From Thermoguttaceae bacterium (lineage in GTDB: Bacteria > Planctomycetota > Planctomycetia > Pirellulales > Thermoguttaceae), in assembly GCA_028695865.1 (NCBI GenBank), contig JAQVID010000286.1, forward strand, positions 1 to 5,354: DNA of 5,354 bases, given 5' to 3'. The notes below the pieces were generated by a model. That model worked only from the letters and a program-made list of their open reading frames with translations, was not told where the DNA came from and ran no database searches. The translations under genes were made by a program, and so were the position numbers. Positions 1 to 5,354 of the stretch are shown one piece after another; the first letter of the stretch is position 1; each line of letters begins with the position of its first letter.

Positions 1-1779
1 CAGACGCTTGGACAATCCTGCTTCAAGCTCCTGAAAACGATTTTCCAGTTTCGGACCGGCATCGCCTGGAAGCGAACCTTTGCGGTCGCTTGCCACCAGG
101 GCCTGATAATCTTTTCGCAAGTCACGGATACCCTGGCGAACCTGATCTTCAGGGAGTAATTCAGATTCTTCCAGTTGTCCAACGCGTTCTTCTATTTTCG
201 CCAATTGTTGTCTTAGCTTAAGTTCTTCTTTACGATTCTGTTTATCGACCAGATCGACATATTTTTCCCGTATCTGCTGCCATCGAACGTTTTCTTCTGT
301 CGTCCGAACCAGTCGTTTGGCTTCCTCGACCGCCTGACCTTCCGGCGATACCGCGCTGCTGTCGTCGGCTTGCAGCTCTTTTTCGGCCCTTGCCAAGGCT
401 TCGTCCAAATGTTTTTGACGTTCAACATCCTGGTCTTGCGCTGCTTTCAACGCCTTGTCAAGATTGACGACAACCTGATAGCGGACACTCTTGGGCATTT
501 CCGTTTTGAGTCGTTGCAACTCCTTTTGCGCTTTTTCGAGTGAGTCGAGCATGTCCGGCTTGTTGGGGGTGTATTCGTGATACGCCTTCAGGAGGCGACT
601 GACCCGCGAAGCCGTCGTGTTTACCTGCGCGGAGCCAAGGAAAACGCGTACTCCTTGCACGACAAGCAACAAGAGCAAAACAGCAACGACAACAATGCCA
701 ATGACAATCAGGAGCCGCAATCGCAACTTACTGCTTGTCAGCCGGGTATGTTTTGTCCGGAAAGTAAACGTAATATCGTCGGGAATGTCCAACTGGTGCT
801 GCTGAGCAAAATCAAGTGCTTCCCGATAGACTTCATTGAGTTCGGCCGGATCATCTTCCGTTTGAATCGCAACTTCGAGTTCGTGCAATTTTGCTTTGAA
901 AGCAGACATGATCTTGTTCTTTTGTTCCACGGTCGCGAGCCATCGGGCAGCCGTATTATAGATATTCCGAATATCTTCCGGAATACTCGAAAGCGGAATC
1001 CGCGTCGTCTTCAATCGATTGTTCCACTGGTCGCGCCAATGACATGCCCGGGCGATATCGTTTTCGGCAACCGCGAAATGAAAGTTGTCTGCCACGGCAC
1101 GAAACTGTTGGATATTTTGCTTGACGAGAGTGTCTTTGGCAACGGCACGAAGTTTTTCGACCAGGGACGCAGGCGGCGGATTGATCCATGGCGTTGTTTC
1201 CAGTTCCCGCAAAAGTTCCGGAACCACGCGTGACACGTTTTTTTCTTCCTTCGCCCTATGGTACAGAGAGGATATTTCTTCGAGTCGCGCCGTCTCGAAT
1301 TTTGTAATCATATCAGCCCACAATACATTGTCCGGCTCATTGGCGGCCAGTTTGTAAAGAACCGCCAAACGATCTTTAAGCGACGCGCGAGCAAGCGCAA
1401 GCCGCCGGTGCTCCTTGAGTAATTCCTCCGACTGATATACGGTGTCATATGCGCCATTGACTGATTCGACCAGCGATTGTATGACGGCGGGAGCAACTTC
1501 CAGTCCCTGACTTTTGCAAATATTGTTCCACTCTTCACGCTCCGGAAAGTCGATGATATTGCACAAATCAAGCAACAGAGGAGCCGACTCGGCCAGTCGA
1601 ACCGCCTCACACGGATTACCTTTCCGCAGATAACGACTACACTGTTCAAGTCGCTCGTTGATCTGTTTGCAACACAGAGCATACTCCGAAGCCAATTCAG
1701 CCAGACGCGACGTCGATACAGACTCCGGAACTTCTATCGCTGCTCTAATACTGTCTATCAATGTTTGAAGATCGTTCAT
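1..1779 (-). CDS. Single-pass membrane protein with helical cytosolic N-half and coiled-coil C-half (partial, runs off left edge)
   Basis: The frame opens at an ATG at 1779 and stays open through all 593 codons to the left edge, so the C-terminus is missing. I do not recognise the family. Residues 1-355 are predicted almost entirely helical, rich in Leu, Glu, Lys and Arg, with a repeat-solenoid look but no clear TPR consensus. A strongly hydrophobic stretch at about 356-378 (LLIVIGIVVVAVLLLLLVV) follows a basic segment containing KLRLR, so the N-half should be cytosolic. Residues 379-593 are highly charged with Leu/Ile/Val spacing typical of coiled coils, especially about 405-470 and 476-533, and should lie outside the cytoplasmic membrane. 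The start overlaps the stop of the GAP1 gene as ATGA, which implies translational coupling and a shared operon. By context it is a structural or scaffold partner of the GTPase/GAP1 pair; that role is inferred. The reading frame is certain, the function is not. Confidence 0.88.
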   Translation of the reverse strand, partial: MNDLQTLIDSIRAAIEVPESVSTSRLAELASEYALCCKQINERLEQCSRYLRKGNPCEAVRLAESAPLLLDLCNIIDFPEREEWNNICKSQGLEVAPAVIQSLVESVNGAYDTVYQSEELLKEHRRLALARASLKDRLAVLYKLAANEPDNVLWADMITKFETARLEEISSLYHRAKEEKNVSRVVPELLRELETTPWINPPPASLVEKLRAVAKDTLVKQNIQQFRAVADNFHFAVAENDIARACHWRDQWNNRLKTTRIPLSSIPEDIRNIYNTAARWLATVEQKNKIMSAFKAKLHELEVAIQTEDDPAELNEVYREALDFAQQHQLDIPDDITFTFRTKHTRLTSSKLRLRLLIVIGIVVVAVLLLLLVVQGVRVFLGSAQVNTTASRVSRLLKAYHEYTPNKPDMLDSLEKAQKELQRLKTEMPKSVRYQVVVNLDKALKAAQDQDVERQKHLDEALARAEKELQADDSSAVSPEGQAVEEAKRLVRTTEENVRWQQIREKYVDLVDKQNRKEELKLRQQLAKIEERVGQLEESELLPEDQVRQGIRDLRKDYQALVASDRKGSLPGDAGPKLENRFQELEAGLSKRL

Positions 1780-3158
1780 GGACGGATTACCCTATCTGTA
1801 TTGGCGGATTTGTTCGTCTTGTCCGATGTTCCGGACAGTTCAGCGCCATCGCCGAACGGGTCAACGCTACCGGTTGTGCCAGTGTTACCGGTTGTGCCAG
1901 TGTTACCGGTTGTGCCAGTGTCGCCAGACGGTCGAACTTTCCCGGACGCCGGGGGAGATTCGGTGGACATCGAAGACGGTGTCGATACTTCCTGTTTTGG
2001 AAAAAAAGAATCCTGGATATCTTGACGAAAAACTACGATAGCCGCAACGGCAACAAGCAAAGCAACAGCAATACCGATGATAAGTCGAAAAATAAATTGT
2101 CGATCACTTCTGCGTGGCTGTGCCATATCGGCATAGATTGAATTTAATTGAGCAAGCCGGTTCATTGTTTCAGCATCAGTACCGGAAGCAACCTGCGTGC
2201 CGGAAGCGTCCGCGTCCAACGTTGACCTGTTTTCGCGAGCACTGTCTTGCGTGTACAACGGGAGTGATTCTGATTTCGCGTTCGAAAGCGGAACAGCGAC
2301 CTCACGTCGCGACAAGGGAACTTTTTTGACGACTTGTCGTCTGGTTCTGGTGATTTCGCTTGCCACGCCTGTTCGCGCCATGTCGATATAATGCGACTCA
2401 AATTCCGAAGCCGGTCGAATGGGAGGGAACGGTTTGGTACAATCCAAAATCAGCGCATTGGGAAGAGCACACGCGCCCGCCGCTTCCGGAGAACCACTCA
2501 AGACCCCTTTCCACTGACACATTACTCCAGGTGGTAATTTTTGGTAAAATGTCGAAAAACCTGTCTTCCAGCGATCTTCATGGGGAATGAGTGCCAACGA
2601 TTCCTGAATCAAAGGGAAGATGTTTTGACCCGGACGGTACACAAGTACGACCGGACGACCTGGCCCTGCGGCAGCCAGGATACCGCCCCAGCCGGCATCA
2701 CCACTGACATCGGCCCAGTGTCGGCACGGTCCGATAGCAAGCGGTTCCGCGTGAATCGTTCTTAAAGGAAGGGATGCAGGGGCTTGATTCCATTGCTCCA
2801 CGAAGGAATCGGCAGCGCAGGCAAGGGCACCGGGATCGGTTTGCGACATTTCTTCGGGCGTAACAACAAGATGGTGCGCGATCATGTTTGTTCTGCGACT
2901 GTAGTCAAGGCCGGCGTCCGCAATACGGGAAACAACGTGAAACGTTTGTCCGGCCAGAGAAACGATGAAATGACAATACGCGACCGGATTAAGACGCGTA
3001 TCCGGCCCGGAAACGAACTCGTGACGATAGGCGCTAAGCGATTCCAACATGAGCAACTGCGGCCGGGACAAGTCCGGGGAAGCGGCCACGGTACAAAAAC
3101 CTCTTGAACCGGGCAACAAGCCTTGGATGGCCGAAGTATAAATCAATTCACGCGGCAT
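1776..3158 (-). CDS. GTPase-associated protein 1 (GAP1-N2/GAP1-M type) with C-terminal transmembrane helix and Gly-X-Thr tail
   Basis: This 460-residue protein is a predicted partner of the neighbouring GTPase. The N-terminus resembles the GAP1-N2 domain as I remember it: ELIYTSA at the start, GSRGFCTVAAS near 17-27, LSAYRH at 41-46, and RIADAGLDYSRRTNMIAHHL at 78-97. Residues about 147-240 resemble GAP1-M: GDAGW at 153-157, RWKTGFSTFYQKLP at 196-209, and CQWKG at 214-218. A polar linker of about 120 residues leads to one transmembrane helix at about 359-377, preceded by basic residues (PRRSDRQ, then R358), so the GAP1 domains face the cytosol. The outer tail of about 80 residues is Ser/Pro/Thr-rich and includes six Gly-X-Thr triplets at about 412-430. 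The ATG at 3158 has GGAG about 12 nt upstream, a long spacing. The gene starts 99 nt after the GTPase stop and overlaps the next gene by 4 nt. GAP1 proteins are known only from comparative genomics; the family call is from memory of motifs, without a profile search. Confidence 0.85.
   Translation of the reverse strand: MPRELIYTSAIQGLLPGSRGFCTVAASPDLSRPQLLMLESLSAYRHEFVSGPDTRLNPVAYCHFIVSLAGQTFHVVSRIADAGLDYSRRTNMIAHHLVVTPEEMSQTDPGALACAADSFVEQWNQAPASLPLRTIHAEPLAIGPCRHWADVSGDAGWGGILAAAGPGRPVVLVYRPGQNIFPLIQESLALIPHEDRWKTGFSTFYQKLPPGVMCQWKGVLSGSPEAAGACALPNALILDCTKPFPPIRPASEFESHYIDMARTGVASEITRTRRQVVKKVPLSRREVAVPLSNAKSESLPLYTQDSARENRSTLDADASGTQVASGTDAETMNRLAQLNSIYADMAQPRRSDRQFIFRLIIGIAVALLVAVAAIVVFRQDIQDSFFPKQEVSTPSSMSTESPPASGKVRPSGDTGTTGNTGTTGNTGTTGSVDPFGDGAELSGTSDKTNKSANTDRVIRP
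1869..1922 (-). repeat. Three tandem 18-bp repeats encoding collagen-like Gly-X-Thr triplets
   Basis: Three consecutive 18-bp units (1869-1886, 1887-1904, 1905-1922; plus-strand unit ACCGGTTGTGCCAGTGTT) differ only at the last base of the third unit (T to C). On the coding minus strand each unit gives Asp/Asn-Thr-Gly-Thr-Thr-Gly. Joined with the preceding Gly this reads as six Gly-X-Thr triplets followed by a Gly, in the extracytoplasmic tail of the GAP1-type protein. Because a unit is 18 bp, changes in copy number keep the frame. Confidence 0.95.
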
Positions 3159-3257
3159 AATTACGAGTTACTCCAAAAGCGGGGCGAAACACAATACATC
3201 ATACAAAACGAAAGACCACCGTCAACGGCAAGGATTACATCGCTCTTAACGTTCTGC
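3159..3257 (-). other. 99-bp intergenic spacer between the GTPase and GAP1 genes
   Basis: No gene is supported here. The only hairpin-like element is a short inverted repeat around CCGTCAACGG followed, on the minus strand, by a broken T-rich run. It is too weak to call a terminator. The spacer supplies the GAP1 gene's upstream region, including the GGAG about 12 nt before its ATG. I see no convincing promoter, so read-through from the GTPase gene is the simplest model. Confidence 0.5.
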
Positions 3258-4604
3258 TCAACTCTTGCCAAGTGGAGCATGTTGTGAAGCGATCATGCAC
3301 GACGCTGATTTCGAAAGCGCATACAAAATCGGTACTTCAATCCAAATCGGCTTGATATCTTTCATGCGAAATCCCCATTGGCCGGTTTGTTCGTCTTTGC
3401 GGGGAGGAGTTCCGGTTGCGCTCACCGGAATATAGGTTACGTCCGACGCGAATTGCTCAATCGCACTGACCATTTCCGGTATATACTGCTTTAAAAGCCG
3501 CCGCAGCGCCACGGAGACATCGCGTACCTTTTGCGTATTGAACACGGCTGGACTAAATTCGTTCTTCTGAATCCAGGGTTGGGTGAGCGGCACGTCCGGA
3601 AGGAGTTCTCGCCACGCGTCATACTTCGTAACGACGACAATAATCGGTCGGGCAAACTTCTCGTCAAACCGAAGCCCTGTGTAGGTTCGCGTTCGCTTGA
3701 TCATTTCGGACAAGATCATTTCCTGACGCAAGGGCGATTTCTTAAACGAATCGGTTGTCTCTTTCTTCAACTGGGGATCGTTTGTCGGATTGGTACAAAC
3801 AGCCCGAAAACGATTGTCCTGGATCGGATCGAACGTAAAAAAAATACAGTTCGTTTTCGCAAGGTGTCGCGTTACCGGCAGAGCCGCGTTGTCGCGACCT
3901 TGCACCGGCATGTAACTTTCGCCCGCGTTATCGTACACAACGAGCGTCATGGAGTGCGATACCGTCGCAATATCCTGCGGGGTTTCTTCCGTCCTGCTCA
4001 ACGAAAAAAGAAACGGTTGCAAAAACGTGATGTGCTGATTATTGATAAGCACATTATTGTAGAGCTCGCCATGCTCTTGCGTTTTCTCGATCATCGCCGT
4101 TTCTTCCGTACTGTCGTTCATAAAATGAAGCGCCTCATACTGATGAAGACGCCCATTCATGCCAGGATCGGAATCGGAAAAGTTGATCATGAACCTATTG
4201 GGTAAAACCTTTCGCAGGGCCCAAATCATGGAAGTCAAAAAATACGATTTTCCCGATGCCGGAGCACCTACAATCGACGTAAAGTAAGGCGGCATCTCCA
4301 ATAACGGTCGCGGAAGATACAAATGACAGTTCGGACACGCCAACTTCTCACAAGCAAAACCTTTCAGGTCAATTGCGTTGCCGCTGACATCGAACTGTAT
4401 GGGAAGGAACCGCTGTTTTTCCGACTCCCCAAGCCGACTGTCGCCCATCAGATCGGGGGCTTCCGATATCCACAGAACGTCCTCCACCGGAAATTCCGTC
4501 CAGCAATGAGGACACGTTATTTGCGGACGAAGTTTGGATCGCTGTCGCTCCTCTTTTGTCTGCTGCTCCATGCTTTGAACCTGCTGTTTGTTGAAAAGTT
4601 GCAA
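3258..4604 (-). CDS. Zinc-ribbon GTPase, DO-GTPase2-like, first gene of the GAP1 operon
   Basis: This 448-residue soluble protein is a probable GTP-binding switch. A basic, Gln-rich N-terminus leads into a split zinc ribbon: CPHC at 31-34 and CPNC at 90-93, about 55 residues apart, with a further Cys at 85. The P-loop follows at once: GAPASGKS at 113-120 (G1). DNAGE at 225-229 fits the DxxG motif (G3), TKYD at 326-329 fits NKxD with Thr for Asn (G4), and SATG at 395-398 lies where the G5 SA(K/L) motif is expected. The C-terminal PIWIEVPILYAL resembles the ending of families I recall as Double-GTPase 2. No transmembrane segment is evident. The upstream start is ambiguous: TTG at 4604 gives 448 residues, and ATG at 4571 gives 437, with AGG 8 nt upstream. 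No in-frame ATG lies between the upstream stop at 4641-4643 and 4604. The gene follows a strong promoter and is likely co-transcribed with the GAP1 gene. The GTPase call is firm; the exact subfamily is less so. Confidence 0.88.
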   Translation of the reverse strand: MQLFNKQQVQSMEQQTKEERQRSKLRPQITCPHCWTEFPVEDVLWISEAPDLMGDSRLGESEKQRFLPIQFDVSGNAIDLKGFACEKLACPNCHLYLPRPLLEMPPYFTSIVGAPASGKSYFLTSMIWALRKVLPNRFMINFSDSDPGMNGRLHQYEALHFMNDSTEETAMIEKTQEHGELYNNVLINNQHITFLQPFLFSLSRTEETPQDIATVSHSMTLVVYDNAGESYMPVQGRDNAALPVTRHLAKTNCIFFTFDPIQDNRFRAVCTNPTNDPQLKKETTDSFKKSPLRQEMILSEMIKRTRTYTGLRFDEKFARPIIVVVTKYDAWRELLPDVPLTQPWIQKNEFSPAVFNTQKVRDVSVALRRLLKQYIPEMVSAIEQFASDVTYIPVSATGTPPRKDEQTGQWGFRMKDIKPIWIEVPILYALSKSASCMIASQHAPLGKS

Positions 4605-4625
4605 TTTTCCATCACCGATTTTATA

Positions 4626-4654
4626 ATTATACTCGTTTTTTTACTCCAAGTCAA
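4626..4654 (-). promoter_or_regulatory. Near-consensus sigma-70 promoter of the GTPase/GAP1 operon
   Basis: On the minus strand the -35 is TTGACT (4654-4649, five of six consensus bases), the spacer is exactly 17 bp (4648-4632), and the -10 is a perfect TATAAT (4631-4626). An A-tract lies just upstream of the -35 on the coding strand and could act as an UP element. Transcription would start near 4617-4619. That gives a leader of about 14 nt to the TTG at 4604, or about 47 nt to the ATG at 4571. Confidence 0.8.
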
Positions 4655-4760
4655 ACTTTTTTTCCCCCTTTGTTTCATTTTTTAACCCCAATAACACAAA
4701 ATTTTCCAAAAAAATCGGTGAAAGTTGTAAAACAAAAGAAAGATTTGTGTGATATTCGTA

Positions 4761-4773
4761 TAATACTGTATTA
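4761..4773. promoter_or_regulatory. 13-bp perfect palindrome (possible operator)
   Basis: TAATAC-T-GTATTA is a perfect inverted repeat around one central base. It lies about 107 bp upstream of the -35 of the operon promoter and between two copies of CGTATAAT. Its size would suit a dimeric regulator, but such AT-rich palindromes also occur by chance, and the distance is large for simple repression. Confidence 0.25.
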
Positions 4774-4830
4774 AATATTTGCGTCGTATAATGGTTTTAT
4801 TGAATCTTTCGTGCCAACGGGGCTTGAATC

Positions 4831-4858
4831 CTCCCGTTTTCCGAAAGCAAACAGGGAG
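4831..4858. other. Nine-base-pair bulged hairpin
   Basis: On the plus strand CTCCCGTTT (4831-4839) pairs with AAAC plus GGGAG (4849-4852 and 4854-4858), leaving A4853 as a single bulge and the nine-base loop TCCGAAAGC. Loop bases GAAAG (4843-4847) are complementary to CTTTC at 4806-4810, which could form a pseudoknot. Because the stem is an inverted repeat, an RNA from either strand could fold. No U-tract follows, so it is not a standard terminator. Confidence 0.45.
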
Positions 4859-4895
4859 TGAATCAACGAAAATCCAAGGATCGGGCTGTAATAAA

Positions 4896-4956
4896 CTGCT
4901 CTAAAATATCCGGGCAGTGCCATGCCCAAGGGACATGCCTTGAGCAGAGCGTTTTT
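4896..4956. ncRNA. Candidate structured RNA or terminator: compact three-way junction
   Basis: On the plus strand, P1 pairs CTGCTC (4896-4901) with GAGCAG (4942-4947). Inside it, P2 pairs GGGCA (4912-4916) with TGCCC (4923-4927), and P3 pairs AAGG (4928-4931) with CCTT (4938-4941). P2, P3 and the return strand of P1 abut with no unpaired bases, and only 4902-4911 links P1 to P2. A TTTTT run (4952-4956) follows four bases after P1 on the plus strand. On the minus strand the same helices form 36 bases after the nadD stop and are followed by TTTATT, so a nadD 3'-UTR or terminator role is equally possible. I cannot match it to any RNA family I know (SRP RNA, tmRNA, RNase P, and common riboswitches do not fit). 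Confidence 0.3.
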
Positions 4957-4982
4957 CACGTATCACGGTTGCTCGAAACGCG

Positions 4983-5354
4983 TCAGTTGTTCTGATAGAG
5001 TTTGTTTCGGGCAATATATTCTTCTACAACGCTTGAAACGCGAAAGCGAATACTCTTGCCCGCGGCAACGCGTCGCCGAATCTCGGTAGCCGCAAGCTCA
5101 ATTTTCGGCATAGGTATGATTTGCGATTTCCACTGGTCAAGGACCGCCTTGCTTACCCAATGTTCAAAAGGCTGGAAATCGGGCTTGGGCATACCAGAAC
5201 GCCAAGCGACAATTACAGAGACAAGTTGACACAACTGTTGCGTTTCGTGCCAACGCGGAATGTCGGCCAGCGTTTCGGAACCCACGATTAAAAAAAGAGA
5301 CGCTTCCGGATACAGGGCCTGATAATGACGCACCGTTCGGATCGTATAACTTAT
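4983..5354 (-). CDS. nadD: Nicotinate-nucleotide adenylyltransferase, C-terminal part (partial, N-terminus beyond right edge)
   Basis: NadD joins ATP and nicotinate mononucleotide to form deamido-NAD in the cytosol, a late step of NAD synthesis. The visible 123 residues match the C-terminal half of the family. SYTIRTVRHY corresponds to the SYTIDTLRxL segment, followed by LFLIVGSETLADIPRWHE, equivalent to the GxDxLxxxxxWH region. Near the end, LAATEIRRRVAAGKSIRFRV is equivalent to the ISSTxIR nucleotidylyltransferase motif and its downstream helix, and VVEEYIARNKLY is the typical C-terminus. The serines of ISST are Ala here (LAAT), a variation in a substrate-binding loop, though the Thr, Ile and Arg are kept. 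The frame is open to 5354, so the GTG at 5333 is internal and not the start. The HxGH motif lies outside the window. The stop is TGA at 4983-4985, with 378 bp before the next gene on the same strand. Confidence 0.92.
   Translation of the reverse strand: MSYTIRTVRHYQALYPEASLFLIVGSETLADIPRWHETQQLCQLVSVIVAWRSGMPKPDFQPFEHWVSKAVLDQWKSQIIPMPKIELAATEIRRRVAAGKSIRFRVSSVVEEYIARNKLYQNN

Larger units (their letters stand above)
4605..4982. other. 378-bp intergenic region between nadD and the GTPase gene
   Basis: No convincing protein gene is present. The half next to the GTPase gene (about 4605-4800) is strikingly AT-rich, with A- and T-tracts, the promoter at 4626-4654, a 13-bp palindrome at 4761-4773, and two copies of CGTATAAT at 4757 and 4785. 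The half next to nadD (about 4801-4956) is more GC-balanced and folds into a long bulged hairpin and a three-way junction, described separately. The sharp change in composition suggests two functional units: a promoter region and a folded RNA or terminator region. Confidence 0.8.

Noticed and set aside
577..1233. Long plus-strand open frame (218 codons) opposite the membrane protein gene
   Set aside because: It lies wholly antisense to the continuous 593-codon minus-strand frame, has no recognisable domain, and its composition looks like a mirror of the coding strand.
3190..3240. Possible terminator after the GTPase gene
   Set aside because: The inverted repeat has only three or four base pairs with a tiny loop, and the T-run is interrupted.
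3531..4205. Plus-strand open frame of 224 codons
   Set aside because: It is antisense to the GTPase gene, which carries clear G-motifs; the plus-strand product is Arg/His-rich with no domain signal.
4504..4676. Short out-of-frame open frame beginning ATG-AAA-CAA upstream of the GTPase gene (about 53 codons)
   Set aside because: It runs through the -35/-10 promoter elements and then overlaps the GTPase start in another frame; its Lys-rich start only reflects A-tracts.
4811..4835. tRNA T-arm-like segment (minus strand, around GGATTCAAGCCCC)
   Set aside because: The five-base stems flanking the TTCAA loop do not pair, and no acceptor, D or anticodon arm can be placed around it.
4801..4864. Three TGAATC copies, considered as a repeat or CRISPR-like array
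   Set aside because: The units are only six bases, spacings are unequal (24 and 34), and there is no longer conserved repeat.
4771..4959. Minus-strand 62-codon open frame starting at GTG
   Set aside because: There is no Shine-Dalgarno sequence and no recognisable motif, and it coincides with the strongly folded intergenic element, which explains the sequence better.

Overview
The window looks like chromosomal DNA of a planctomycete (PVC group). The main evidence is a GAP1-N2/GAP1-M-type protein next to a zinc-ribbon GTPase, a pairing I associate mainly with Planctomycetes, plus moderate GC content and start sites with weak or no Shine-Dalgarno sequence. No marker gene such as rRNA is present, so this placement is an inference from protein families.

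All four supported genes are on the minus strand and are listed here in transcription order, from right to left. (1) The 3' part of nadD, a nicotinate-nucleotide adenylyltransferase, enters from the right edge and stops at 4983. (2) A 378-bp non-coding gap follows (4605-4982). Its right half holds a folded element: a 9-bp bulged hairpin and a tightly packed three-way junction. Its left half is very AT-rich and contains a near-consensus sigma-70 promoter (TTGACT, 17 bp, TATAAT) pointing at the next gene. (3) A 448-residue GTPase with a split N-terminal zinc ribbon (3258-4604). (4) After 99 bp, a 460-residue GAP1-type protein (1776-3158) with a single membrane span and a short collagen-like Gly-X-Thr tail encoded by an 18-bp tandem repeat. 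(5) Overlapping it by ATGA, a long helical membrane protein (1779 to 1) that is open through the left edge with 593 residues visible.

Items 3-5 probably form one operon, a GTPase-centred membrane-associated system. The GTPase would act as a cytosolic switch. The GAP1 protein would be its dedicated partner, with its recognition domains in the cytosol. The third protein would be a membrane-anchored helical scaffold with an extracytoplasmic coiled-coil region. Both membrane proteins have about 355 cytosolic residues before one transmembrane helix. DO-GTPase/GAP1 operons have been proposed from comparative genomics to be NTP-dependent biological conflict systems. The biochemical role here is unknown, and the third protein belongs to no family I recognise. 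NadD is metabolic and appears to be only a chromosomal neighbour.
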